From Roseospirillum parvum (lineage in GTDB: Bacteria; Pseudomonadota; Alphaproteobacteria; Rhodospirillales; Rhodospirillaceae): a stretch of 64,000 nucleotides of DNA. Position numbers and translations under genes: made by a program. Each line of letters starts with the position of its first letter. The stretch's first letter is position 1. The stretch is taken from NCBI RefSeq assembly GCF_900100455.1, contig NZ_FNCV01000004.1:264700-328699 (forward strand), in the 5' to 3' direction. A model generated the notes under the pieces. That model saw only the letters and a list, made by a program, of their open reading frames with translations. It was not told where the DNA came from and did no database searches. Positions 1 through 7,339 of this stretch are shown piece after piece.

Positions 1-502
1 CGATCTTTGGGAGGGGGCGGGAGGGTGCGCTCCCGGCGCCCGGAAGACAAGTGTATACCGGCCGGGTGGGCGGTCGGCAAGATCAAATGATCGGCTTCGG
101 AAAGTGCTGGTGCGACAGTTGCCAATATAACACAAATTTTATTTGCCGCCGCAAAGTAAAGCGCTCCACCAATATATGGCGGAGATGAGCCTTTCCCTGC
201 GGGATTGGATGGCAATCACAAAATGACGGGGGTCGAGACGCCTCCCAACGCCATCGACGCCTCGAAGGCTAGCCAACGGGTCGGCGCCTTGTCCACGAGA
301 ACAAAGACGGGGCAGCGAAAAAATTTCGCCGTCCGTCCCCTTGACTCAAAGGAAAGCGTGCCGGCTCAAACGCTTTTCCGGGCCGCCTTCATGCCAAGCG
401 TGAATGGCGCAAAACACGCCCGGGTGGTGCATCGCGGGTGGCAGTCGCCTTGGTGCCGCCCCCCTGTCGCGCCGTGCCGGTGGCGGCCTGTCGACTCGTC
501 GT
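1..502. other. Left-edge spacer without a supported gene
   Basis: I see no convincing gene in this stretch; the open frames that cross it run antisense into rpsT and have biased, low-complexity translations. It holds an AT-rich patch at about 121-180, a short GATC-N4-GATC motif near 83-94 and a candidate leftward promoter. In many alphaproteobacteria rpsT lies just upstream of dnaA, so the next gene to the left may be dnaA, but nothing in the window shows this. I looked for 9-bp DnaA boxes and found none. Confidence 0.5.
125..154 (-). promoter_or_regulatory. Candidate leftward promoter
   Basis: On the minus strand there is TTGCGG (149-154), an 18-bp spacer and TTATAT (125-130) inside the only AT-rich patch of the left spacer. 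It points out of the window and would serve a gene beyond the left edge. The match is moderate and rests on inspection only. Confidence 0.3.
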
Positions 503-554
503 CAAGCCAGTCCGTCAAGCCAATCCGCCAAACCAATCCACCAAGCCGATCCGG
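503..554. repeat. 13-bp tandem repeat, four copies
   Basis: Four consecutive imperfect 13-bp units of the form CAARCCRATCCGN lie at 503-515, 516-528, 529-541 and 542-554. They abut the poly-A side of the rpsT terminator, so they lie just beyond the end of the rpsT transcript. No protein frame is supported across them. Similar short arrays recur at other spacers in this window. Confidence 0.85.
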
Positions 555-556
555 CA

Positions 557-589
557 AACAAAAACGCCGCCCCCGGAGAGGGCGGCGTT
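557..589 (-). terminator. Intrinsic terminator of rpsT
   Basis: A perfect 10-bp stem (563-572 with 580-589) with a 7-nt loop is followed, on the minus strand, by a T-rich tract (TTTTGTTT). This is a textbook rho-independent terminator, about 80 bp after the rpsT stop codon. Confidence 0.9.
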
Positions 590-671
590 GGCGCGGCGTG
601 CAGCCCGATCAGCCGGCGGAAAGGCCCTTCAGGGGGCCCGCCGGCGGATGGATCGTCGACGCTCGGCGGGC

Positions 672-944
672 TTACTGGGCGCCGGCCAGATCGCGCACCC
701 GCGCGCTGAGGCGCGACACCGTGCGCGAGGCGGTGTTCTTGTGCAGCACGCCCTTGTTGGCGCCGCGCATGATCTCGGTCTCGGCCTCGCGGAAGGCCGT
801 CAGGGCGGCCGCCGGGTCCCCCGAGGCGATGGCCCCGTGCACCCGCTTGATGAACGACCGAATGCGCATCATCCGGGCGTGGTTGATCACCCGACGACGC
901 TCGTTGCGACGGATCCGGGTTTTCGCCGACTTGTGATTGGCCAT
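672..944 (-). CDS. rpsT: 30S ribosomal protein S20
   Basis: This 90-residue basic protein is ribosomal protein S20, which binds 16S rRNA early in assembly of the small subunit. The sequence opens with the conserved [15 protein letters not shown] stretch and continues with the helical Arg/Lys-rich body typical of the family; the length is normal. The frame is open 14 codons further upstream, but the family start MANHKSAK at 944 is preceded by a purine-rich GAGAGA and is preferred. It has its own promoter (1043-1071) and terminator (557-589), so it is probably transcribed alone, with a leader of roughly 90 nt. That leader has a small hairpin at 971-985 that could matter for autoregulation, but this is speculation. 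Confidence 0.97.
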   Translation of the reverse strand: MANHKSAKTRIRRNERRRVINHARMMRIRSFIKRVHGAIASGDPAAALTAFREAETEIMRGANKGVLHKNTASRTVSRLSARVRDLAGAQ

Positions 945-1042
945 GTCCGACTGATCTCTCAACAATCTGCTGGGTGAGGAACCCACGGGGTCGAAAAAAC
1001 AAACCCGGCCGAAGACAGACTGCCCCCTGGCCGGAGGGACGC

Positions 1043-1071
1043 CTTATATACCCGCCCCCGGGAGGCGTCAA
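1043..1071 (-). promoter_or_regulatory. rpsT promoter, sigma-70 type
   Basis: TTGACG (1066-1071), an exact 17-bp spacer and TATAAG (1043-1048) on the minus strand give one of the best housekeeping promoters in the window. The -35 box overlaps the bciB stop codon. The expected start site near 1036 leaves a leader of about 90 nt before rpsT. Confidence 0.8.
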
Positions 1072-2333
1072 GTCCCGTCGGAGAGCCGTTCTCCGCCGCC
1101 CCGTTCGTCGGGCGTCGGGGTCAGGCCATAGGGCTCGGCCAGGCGCCAGACGTGCTCGGGGACCATGCGCTGGAGCCGTTTGGGGTGGGCGTGGCGCAGG
1201 TGGACGATGGTCTCCAGCGCCTTCATCTCCAGCCGGGCGCGGGCCAGTTCCAGGCCGCGCGGCCCGGTGCGCGGCATCAGCCAGGCGACGATGGGGCGCG
1301 CCCAGTCGGGCATGGCGCGGGTCGGCAGGCCGCCGGCGGCGCGTTCGGTGTTGGCCAGGAAGCCCTTGACCGAGCCGGTGCGCTTGCCGGCGTCGCCCAG
1401 CTCGGAGAGCACCACCTCGTCGCCCAGCAACTCGAGCAGCCCGGCCCCCTTCTCGTTGCGCACGATCAGCCACTGCTCGCCCTGGCCGGCCATGTAGCCC
1501 ACGGTGAGGTCGGCCAGCACGTTCACATAGTCCACACAGGTCTTGCAGGTGAGCGGGAAGAAGTCGGCCGGCAGCTTCGACAGGGGCAGCTTGAGGAAGG
1601 GGATGCGCCGCGTCGCACGGTCGGAAAAGCGCAGCTCCACATGGTAGTCGGGCATGAACTCAAGGTAGGTCACGCGCTCCGGGGCGTCGGTCAGCAGGCC
1701 CAGGAAGTGGTGGAAGTTCTCGGTCGAGGTGTTGTCCGAGCAGGGGATGCCGATCACCGTGATCTCGTCGAAGCCGAGCTCGGCCTCGAGGGCGCGCAGG
1801 GGGTAGATCTGGCAGGGAATGCCGATCACCCCCAGCCGGCGGATGCCCCGCTGGCGCGCCGTCTCGAGCAGGGCGAGCAGCGGCGCCACCCCCATGCGCA
1901 TCCCCCGGCAGCCGGCCAGCTGCGCCGGCTCGGTGATCAGCACCGGGCGCGGGCGCCATGGGTCGGCCGGGTCGGGGGCGGTGGCGAGCACCGCCTCGAC
2001 CCGCCCCGACTCGAGCAGCCGCTGGCCCAGGCGGGTGGTCAGGCCGCTCCACTGGGCGCCCGGACGGGGCGGCTCCAGGCGGGCCCGGTGCATCGCCCGG
2101 TAGGGGCCGAAAAAGCGCTCGTCGCCGCGCCCGGGGTCGCGCGCCCGGCCGTGGACGCGGGCCTCCAGAGCCGGGTAGTCGGGGGCCATGAACTGGCAGG
2201 CGCGGCCGCAGCGGCGCGGCTCGGCGGTGCGCGACAGGCCACAGTCGGTGCACAGGTCGCGGGCCACCGGCGGGGCCAGCGGCGGCGTTTCGGGCGCGGT
2301 TTCGGGCGCGGTTGCGGGGGCGGTGTCGGGCAT
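1068..2333 (-). CDS. bciB: Divinyl (proto)chlorophyllide 8-vinyl reductase, BciB type
   Basis: The 421-residue protein belongs to the FrhB/coenzyme F420 hydrogenase beta family and matches the BciB subgroup, which reduces the C8 vinyl group of divinyl chlorophyllide using FAD, iron-sulfur clusters and reduced ferredoxin. Visible features are the N-terminal Cys cluster (C28, C31, C42, C46), the GAQWSGL-like motif, two GIPC motifs, the ENFHHFL region, EFMPDYHVELRF and the Cys pair in TCKTCVDYVN followed by LADLTVGYM. A Pro/Thr/Ala-rich N-terminal extension precedes the domain. The start at 2333 has an AGGAG ribosome site 6 bases upstream. It follows the histidine kinase gene by 80 bp on the same strand. 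If the call is right, the organism makes bacteriochlorophyll; a related FrhB-family reductase is the main alternative. Confidence 0.85.
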   Translation of the reverse strand: MPDTAPATAPETAPETPPLAPPVARDLCTDCGLSRTAEPRRCGRACQFMAPDYPALEARVHGRARDPGRGDERFFGPYRAMHRARLEPPRPGAQWSGLTTRLGQRLLESGRVEAVLATAPDPADPWRPRPVLITEPAQLAGCRGMRMGVAPLLALLETARQRGIRRLGVIGIPCQIYPLRALEAELGFDEITVIGIPCSDNTSTENFHHFLGLLTDAPERVTYLEFMPDYHVELRFSDRATRRIPFLKLPLSKLPADFFPLTCKTCVDYVNVLADLTVGYMAGQGEQWLIVRNEKGAGLLELLGDEVVLSELGDAGKRTGSVKGFLANTERAAGGLPTRAMPDWARPIVAWLMPRTGPRGLELARARLEMKALETIVHLRHAHPKRLQRMVPEHVWRLAEPYGLTPTPDERGGGERLSDGT

Positions 2334-2413
2334 GGGCTCCTGGCCTGACGGGGGCGGCGCGGGGGCCCCCTGAATAGGCGATTTCGCCGCCCCCGCCAAG
2401 GCGCCGCGGAGGT

Positions 2414-4501
2414 TCAGGAAGCGTGGCCGGGCAGCTCCAGGGTGACCGTGGTCCCGGCGCCGGGGCGGCTTTCCACCGTCAGGCGGCCGCCGTGCAGGGC
2501 CATGATGCGCTGCGACAGCGACAGGCCGAGGCCGGTGCCCTGCTGGCGCCGGGTCATGCTGTCGCCGTGCACCCGCTCGAAGGGTTCGAGGGCCAGGGTG
2601 ATCTGCTCGGGGGTCATGCCCAGCCCGGTGTCGGTGACGATGATGCGGTGGGTCCTGGGGTCGCACTGGGTACGCACGGTGATGGTGCCGCGTTCGGTGT
2701 ATTTGATGGCGTTGCCGATGATGTTGAGGAAGACCTGCTTCATGCGCAGGGCGTCGGCGGTCACCGGGCCGCGGCAGTCGGCGTGGTTGGTCAGGGTCAG
2801 GCCCTTGTCCTGGGCCTGCAGGCGCAGGATCGACACCACCTCGTCGAGCAGGTCGATCAGGCAGACGGTTTCCGGATACAGGTCGAACTTGCCGGCCTCG
2901 ATCTTGGCCAGATCGAGGATGTGGTTGATGGTTTCCAGCAGGTGGTGGCCGCTTTTCAGGACCAGCTCGGCGTATTCGGCGTAGGTTTCCGGCAGCGGAC
3001 CGAAGGTGCCCCGGGCCATCAGGTCGGAAAAGCCGATGATCGAGTTGAGCGGGGTGCGCAACTCGTGGCTGACGTTGGCCAGGAACTCGCTTTTCGCCCG
3101 GTTGGCGAACTCGGCCTCTTCCAGGGCCTGTTCCAGCAGGCGCTCGTTGGTCAGGCGTTCGGTCAGGTCGGTCAGGGTGATGACCGAGGTGTCGGCGTCG
3201 AGCCGACCCCGCTTCAGGTCGACGATGCGGGTGCGGGTGTCCGGGTCGTGCAGCCGCCACAGGCCTTCCTCGACGTGGCCGGCGCCGCTGGCCGCGCCTT
3301 CAGGATGGGCCCACGGCAATCCGCCCAGACGCTGGCCGACCACGTCATCCGGTGGCCGACCGGTGATGCGCGTGAAGGCCGGGTTGATGGCCTGGATGCG
3401 CCCGTCGGCGTCGAGGATGGCCATGGCGTCCGAGGCGTTGGCGAACACCGAGCGGGTGATCGACACCGTGCGCAGGCGGTTTTCCAGGCTGGTCCGGCTC
3501 AGGGTTTCGCGCAGCAGCAGGCCGCCGCCGGTGAGCAGGGCGATCAGCGCGGCGGCGGCAAAGCCGAGCACCGTGCCATCGGTGGTCAACCAGGCGGCGC
3601 GGGCGTCGCGTTCGTTGACCGCGGCGATGGCGGCCAGCGGGTAGCGGCTGGACAGTTGCACCGCCACCTGTCCGCTGCCGTGGCTGTCGGGCAGGGGCAG
3701 CAGGGCGGTGCCCCGTCCCTCCTTGATCAGCCGGTTGAGGTCGAAGGGGCCGCAGTCCGGGGCGCTGTCCGGGCTGGCGTGCAGGATCGGCCGCCCGTCC
3801 AGGCGAGCCAGACAGACCGGGCTCGAGGGGCCCAGGTTGGCGTCGGTCAGAAGGTCGCGCAGGTGGGCCGGGTTGAGGGCGCCGATGATCAGCCGCGACG
3901 GCCGCCCGGGCGGATCGATGGGCAGGGCCACCGGCAGCACCTGGCGCGGCGAGGGGGGAGCACCGCCGTGCGTCGGCAGATAGCGGCCATCGCTCAGCCG
4001 CCCGATCCTCAGGCCCCGGTCGAAGCGCCGGTTGGCGCCGTCCAGGGTGGAGTCGTCGGCGGCCAGGCCGAGGGCGTGCAGGTCCAGTCTTTCGCCGACC
4101 TGACGGCCGGCGCTGTCGGCCAGGATGACGCCGTCGGCGTCGGCGATGGCGATCTGCCGCAGGTGGGGGGCGAAGCGCAGCAGGGCGGCAAGGCGCACCG
4201 AGAGCTCGGCCGACGGGCCGTCGGCGGGTCGCCGCTCCACTTCCTCGGCGGCGGCGACGAGCAGGGTCTCGGCCGACTCGATGGTCCGGGTCACCCCGGC
4301 CTCGGCCATTTCCGCCACCACCCGGGCGATCCGTGTCTGTTGCGCCAGGTTGGCCTGGTAGTGGGTGCCCACGGCGAGGGCGAACAGGGCCGCCACGGCC
4401 AGCCCGAAACCGGCAATGATCCAGCTTGCCCTGCCCAGACGGAAGGGGAGAGGAGAGCGCCCCTCCGACAGAGGGGCAGGATCGGACATGGGGTTGGACA
4501 T
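2414..4501 (-). CDS. Membrane-bound PAS sensor histidine kinase
   Basis: This 695-residue kinase has a first membrane helix (about 26-44), an extracytoplasmic sensor region of about 260 residues that looks like a cache-type domain, a second membrane helix (about 310-330), a PAS domain (about 350-445), and a HisKA domain with the H-box SHELRTPLN (His near 479). The ATPase part shows the N-box NIIGNAIKYTE, G1 DTGLGM and G2 GTGLGLS. There is no receiver domain, so a separate response regulator is needed and none is nearby. It lies downstream of a periplasmic solute-binding protein on the same strand, so the two may sense one ligand together, which is inference. An ATG at 4489 is an alternative start; neither has a clear ribosome site. 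Confidence 0.85.
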   Translation of the reverse strand: MSNPMSDPAPLSEGRSPLPFRLGRASWIIAGFGLAVAALFALAVGTHYQANLAQQTRIARVVAEMAEAGVTRTIESAETLLVAAAEEVERRPADGPSAELSVRLAALLRFAPHLRQIAIADADGVILADSAGRQVGERLDLHALGLAADDSTLDGANRRFDRGLRIGRLSDGRYLPTHGGAPPSPRQVLPVALPIDPPGRPSRLIIGALNPAHLRDLLTDANLGPSSPVCLARLDGRPILHASPDSAPDCGPFDLNRLIKEGRGTALLPLPDSHGSGQVAVQLSSRYPLAAIAAVNERDARAAWLTTDGTVLGFAAAALIALLTGGGLLLRETLSRTSLENRLRTVSITRSVFANASDAMAILDADGRIQAINPAFTRITGRPPDDVVGQRLGGLPWAHPEGAASGAGHVEEGLWRLHDPDTRTRIVDLKRGRLDADTSVITLTDLTERLTNERLLEQALEEAEFANRAKSEFLANVSHELRTPLNSIIGFSDLMARGTFGPLPETYAEYAELVLKSGHHLLETINHILDLAKIEAGKFDLYPETVCLIDLLDEVVSILRLQAQDKGLTLTNHADCRGPVTADALRMKQVFLNIIGNAIKYTERGTITVRTQCDPRTHRIIVTDTGLGMTPEQITLALEPFERVHGDSMTRRQQGTGLGLSLSQRIMALHGGRLTVESRPGAGTTVTLELPGHAS

Positions 4502-4567
4502 GTTCAATGAAGACTACCGCAAACCGCTTCCCCGACCGAGGGAAATCCCTGTTTCCGGACCAGGGGG

Positions 4568-4602
4568 CGGAGCGCCCCCGGGGCGGCCCCGGGGGCGCTC
4601 CG
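4568..4602. terminator. Long GC-rich hairpin between two genes
   Basis: A perfect 16-bp inverted repeat (4568-4583 with 4587-4602) with a 3-nt loop lies between the solute-binding protein gene and the kinase gene. It has no T tract on either strand, so it may act as a partial terminator, a 3'-end stabiliser or a pausing site that lowers kinase expression relative to the binding protein. Confidence 0.55.
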
Positions 4603-4659
4603 AGTCGGCGTCCGGCCGCCGCGGAGTCGCTCCGCCCCCGGGTGGCCGCCGGGGTGGGC

Positions 4660-5472
4660 TCAGGGGGCCAGGATCGGGGTCAGGCCATGCTTCTCGCCGG
4701 CGGCGGCGAGGCGGCCGTCGGCCTTGACCTGACGCACGAAGGCATCGACCCGGGCCAGCCAGGCCGGCTCGTCCTTGGGCACGGCGTAGGCATAAGGGGT
4801 CGGGGCGACCGGCTGCGGCGGGGCGATCAGGCGCGCCCAGTCGGTCAGGTCGGCCATCCGCTTGCCATAGGGGAAATCGGTCATGAAGACGTCGGCCCGG
4901 CCGCTTTGCACTTCCTGTTCGCGGGCCTTGAAGTCGTCGACCACCATCAGTTCGGCCTGTTTCAGGCGGCCGCGCATCTCCGGCTCCATGTAGGTGCCTT
5001 TCATCACCACCACCACATGGCCGGGTTGGTCGATGTCGGCCCAGTCGGTGATGGTCGGGTGGCGGCGGTCGGCCACCGCGTACATGCCGCTGACCAGATG
5101 CGGCGCCGTGAAGTCCATGTGGCGGGCGCGGTCGGCCCGCACCCCGACGGCGTGCATGGCGACATCGCAGAGGTCGCCGGTCAGGTTGGCGACGAGTTCG
5201 GCGAACGAGCTGTCGACGAAGTCGACCGCGACCCCGAGGTCGTCGGCCAGGGCGCGGGCCATGTCGATGTCGATGCCTTCCAGCTGGCCGGTGCGCGGGT
5301 TGCGGTAGGTGATCGAGTAGTAGTCGGGCCAGATGCAGACCCGCACACTGCCCCGCGCCTCGATCGCCCGCAGGCGGTCCGGCGCGGAGCCCTCGGCGCT
5401 GGCGGGCCGGGGGGCGGTGGCCAGCGCCAAGCAGGCGGCGGCGAGCAGGCAGGGCAGCAGGCGGCGGGGCAT
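4660..5472 (-). CDS. Periplasmic solute-binding protein, family 3
   Basis: This 270-residue protein has a clear signal peptide (Arg-Arg then a hydrophobic core, cleavage likely after about residue 26) and the type II periplasmic binding fold of family 3 (amino-acid type). Visible motifs are GSVRVCIWPDYY, the GIDIDMARALADDLG stretch that follows the ligand loop, and DVAMHAVGVRADRARHMDFT. Such proteins normally feed ABC transporters, but no permease or ATPase is next to it. The membrane kinase downstream on the same strand suggests a role in sensing. A quinoprotein-associated binding protein is another possibility. The start is supported by GGGAGT upstream. Confidence 0.75.
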   Translation of the reverse strand: MPRRLLPCLLAAACLALATAPRPASAEGSAPDRLRAIEARGSVRVCIWPDYYSITYRNPRTGQLEGIDIDMARALADDLGVAVDFVDSSFAELVANLTGDLCDVAMHAVGVRADRARHMDFTAPHLVSGMYAVADRRHPTITDWADIDQPGHVVVVMKGTYMEPEMRGRLKQAELMVVDDFKAREQEVQSGRADVFMTDFPYGKRMADLTDWARLIAPPQPVAPTPYAYAVPKDEPAWLARVDAFVRQVKADGRLAAAGEKHGLTPILAP

Positions 5473-5523
5473 TGGCGGGACTCCCGGCTGGGGGAAACGG
5501 GGCGGCGCGCGCTCCGTCGGGCA

Positions 5524-5548
5524 GCGTATGCAACACGAGCATATGCAA
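5524..5548. promoter_or_regulatory. 10-bp direct repeat upstream of the binding protein
   Basis: Two near-identical 10-bp units (5524-5533 and 5539-5548), GCRTATGCAA on the plus strand, sit with a 15-bp period about 50-75 bp upstream of the solute-binding protein start. The position fits a regulator binding site or a promoter region. The regulator is unknown. Confidence 0.35.
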
Positions 5549-5695
5549 AAACCGAAATGCTGCCCAGGCGAAGTGTGGCCGGTCGGCCATGGTCCTCATT
5601 TTGTTGCGCGGGGGTAGGGCAAAGGGCAACAAAGCTTTGACCTTGGGGCCAAGCTGTGGAACTTATGGGCCGCCCGGCGCCCCCGCGCGCCGGTG

Positions 5696-5751
5696 TTGCG
5701 TCGCACAGGCGTAACGCCCGCGTTGTGCGGCGCACAAGAAACCGTCATAAT
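5696..5751 (+). promoter_or_regulatory. Candidate rnf promoter with stacked palindromes
   Basis: TTGTGC (5723-5728), a 17-bp spacer and CATAAT (5746-5751) form a plausible sigma-70 promoter pointing at rnfA, with a leader of about 210 nt. The -35 box is one arm of a palindrome, TTGTGC-GGC-GCACAA. Two further small palindromes lie just upstream, GGCGT-A-ACGCC (5708-5718) and a TGCG-T-CGCA motif near 5698-5706. A repressor or activator could bind here. The rest of the spacer (5473-5970) shows nothing else I can name. Confidence 0.5.
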
Positions 5752-5970
5752 GGCTGACACCAGGGAGGAAGATCGCCCCCCACCGCGCGGCAGAACGGCG
5801 GGGGCGGGCGGCGGGTCCGTGCGTTGAGGGGAGTACCCGGAAAAGGCCGTTTCATGGACCCCATAGAACGGTTTGCCGGGCTGCTTCGGGCGGTCGCGGG
5901 GTTGGTGTGGCGTCGAACCGGGCGCCGCCGGTCCGTGATGGATCTGGTTTCAAGGGATCGAACCGACGGT

Positions 5971-6552
5971 ATGAGCGAGTATGCCCTGATCATTCTGGGG
6001 ACCGCCCTGGTCAACAACGTGGTGCTGGTCAAGTTCCTTGGTCTGTGCCCGTTCATGGGGGTGTCCAACAAGCTGGACTCGGCGCTGGGGATGGGCTTTG
6101 CGACCACCTTCGTGCTGACCCTGTCGGCGGCCCTGAGCTGGCTGCTCGAGGCCTACGTGCTGGCGCCGCTCGGCCTCGGCTTCCTGCGCATCCTGACCTT
6201 CATCCTGGTCATCGCGGCGGTGGTCCAGTTCACCGAGATGGCGGTGCGCAAGATGTCGCCGGCGCTCTATCAGGTGCTGGGCATCTTCCTGCCCCTGATC
6301 ACCACCAACTGCGCGGTGCTCGGGGTGGCCCTGCTGAACCTTCAGGAGGGGCACGATTTCCTGCAAAGCGTGCTGTTCGGTCTGGGCGCGGCGCTCGGCT
6401 TCACCCTGGTCATGGTGATGATGGCCGGGCTGCGCGAGCGCCTTGCCGTCAGCGAGGTGCCCGAGGCCTTTGCCGGGGCGCCCGTCGGCTTTGTGGTGGC
6501 CGGCCTTCTGTCGCTGGCCTTCATGGGATTCGCCGGGTTGGCCCCGGCCTAG
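5971..6552 (+). CDS. rnfA: Rnf complex membrane subunit RnfA
   Basis: The 193-residue, six-helix membrane protein is RnfA, one of the two homologous subunits (with RnfE) that carry the membrane iron-sulfur centre of the ferredoxin:NAD+ oxidoreductase. Visible family motifs are [18 protein letters not shown] and [11 protein letters not shown], each with the Cys that ligates the shared cluster. Length equals the usual 193 residues when the ATG at 5971 is used. The frame stays open about 49 codons upstream, but that extension is not membrane-like and is not part of the family. It is the first gene of the rnf operon. Confidence 0.95.
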   Translation: MSEYALIILGTALVNNVVLVKFLGLCPFMGVSNKLDSALGMGFATTFVLTLSAALSWLLEAYVLAPLGLGFLRILTFILVIAAVVQFTEMAVRKMSPALYQVLGIFLPLITTNCAVLGVALLNLQEGHDFLQSVLFGLGAALGFTLVMVMMAGLRERLAVSEVPEAFAGAPVGFVVAGLLSLAFMGFAGLAPA

Positions 6553-6580
6553 AGGCGCCGCGGAGCCGTCGTTGGCGACG

Positions 6581-6610
6581 GTGACGGTGAGCCACGGTGA
6601 TCCACGGTGA
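6581..6610. repeat. 10-bp tandem repeat between rnfA and rnfB
   Basis: Three consecutive 10-bp units ending in ACGGTGA lie in the 170-bp rnfA-rnfB spacer, and the third begins an imperfect hairpin CCACGGTGA/TCATCGTGG. It may be slippage debris or an mRNA structure that sets the rnfA to rnfB ratio. Confidence 0.6.
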
Positions 6611-6722
6611 CTCATCGTGGGTGGCCGGCGCCTTGCAGGGTCGCCGTCCGGGCGAGGTGGGTGGTTTTTCGGTTTCGCGTTGGATTTCGTTGTGACAGTG
6701 GGCCAGGGAGGCCAGTTGAACG

Positions 6723-7307
6723 ATGGTGGCGGCAATCGTCAGTCTGACCGCTCTCGGGGTCATCCTGGGCGCTCTTCTCGGCATCGCGGCGCGGCGCCTG
6801 AAGGTGGAGGAGAATCCGCTGCTGGCGCAGGTCGAGGCGATCCTGCCTGGCACCAACTGTGGCCAGTGCGGCCTGCCCGGCTGTCCGGCCGGGGCGCGCG
6901 CCCTGGTCGATGGCGAGGCCCCGGTCACCCTGTGCCCGCCGGGCGGCCGGGCGGTGGCCAAGCAGTTGGCCGAGCTGCTCGGGGTCGAGGCCGACCTGTC
7001 GGCGATGGCCGACAAGGAGCCGCGCATCGCCTTCATCAACGAGGACCTGTGCATCGGCTGCACGCGCTGCTTCCAGCGCTGCCCGGTGGATGCCCTGATC
7101 GGGGCGCCCAAGCAACTCCACCAGGTGATCAGCGATGTCTGCACCGGCTGCGAATTGTGCATGAACATCTGTCCCACCGAGTGCATCCATATGGTTCCGG
7201 TCACCCCGGACCTGCGCAACTGGTACTGGCCCAAGCCCGAAATCGTCCCCGGCCGGCCGCCGGCCGCCGCCAACGCGGAAGGCCCCGAGGCCGGGCGGGC
7301 CGCCTGA
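6723..7307 (+). CDS. rnfB: Rnf complex iron-sulfur subunit RnfB
   Basis: RnfB (194 residues) accepts electrons from ferredoxin and passes them into the membrane part of Rnf. An N-terminal membrane anchor (about 3-22) is followed by the cluster motif TNCGQCGLPGCPAGA and two ferredoxin-type motifs, CIGCTRCFQRCPVD and CTGCELCMNICPTEC, giving three 4Fe-4S clusters. The length is typical of the proteobacterial form. GGGAGG lies 12 bases before the ATG. The Pro/Ala-rich C-terminal tail after about 175 is probably disordered. Confidence 0.95.
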   Translation: MVAAIVSLTALGVILGALLGIAARRLKVEENPLLAQVEAILPGTNCGQCGLPGCPAGARALVDGEAPVTLCPPGGRAVAKQLAELLGVEADLSAMADKEPRIAFINEDLCIGCTRCFQRCPVDALIGAPKQLHQVISDVCTGCELCMNICPTECIHMVPVTPDLRNWYWPKPEIVPGRPPAAANAEGPEAGRAA

Positions 7308-7339
7308 ACCCCGTCGAGATCGGGTGGTGAGGTAGTGAA

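Noticed and set aside
1-502. Replication origin with DnaA boxes
   Set aside because: No TTATCCACA-like 9-mers were found on either strand by eye.
503-554. CRISPR array
   Set aside because: The units are 13 bp and directly adjacent with no spacers.
2423-4510. Open frame of 695 codons antisense to the histidine kinase
   Set aside because: The opposite strand has all kinase motifs; this frame has none.
5824-5970. N-terminal extension of RnfA
   Set aside because: It is in frame but charged and not membrane-like, and the family length of 193 is reached from the ATG at 5971.
5473-5970. NifA/sigma-54 promoter for rnf
   Set aside because: No TGT-N10-ACA element or GG-N10-GC -24/-12 pair could be found at suitable positions.
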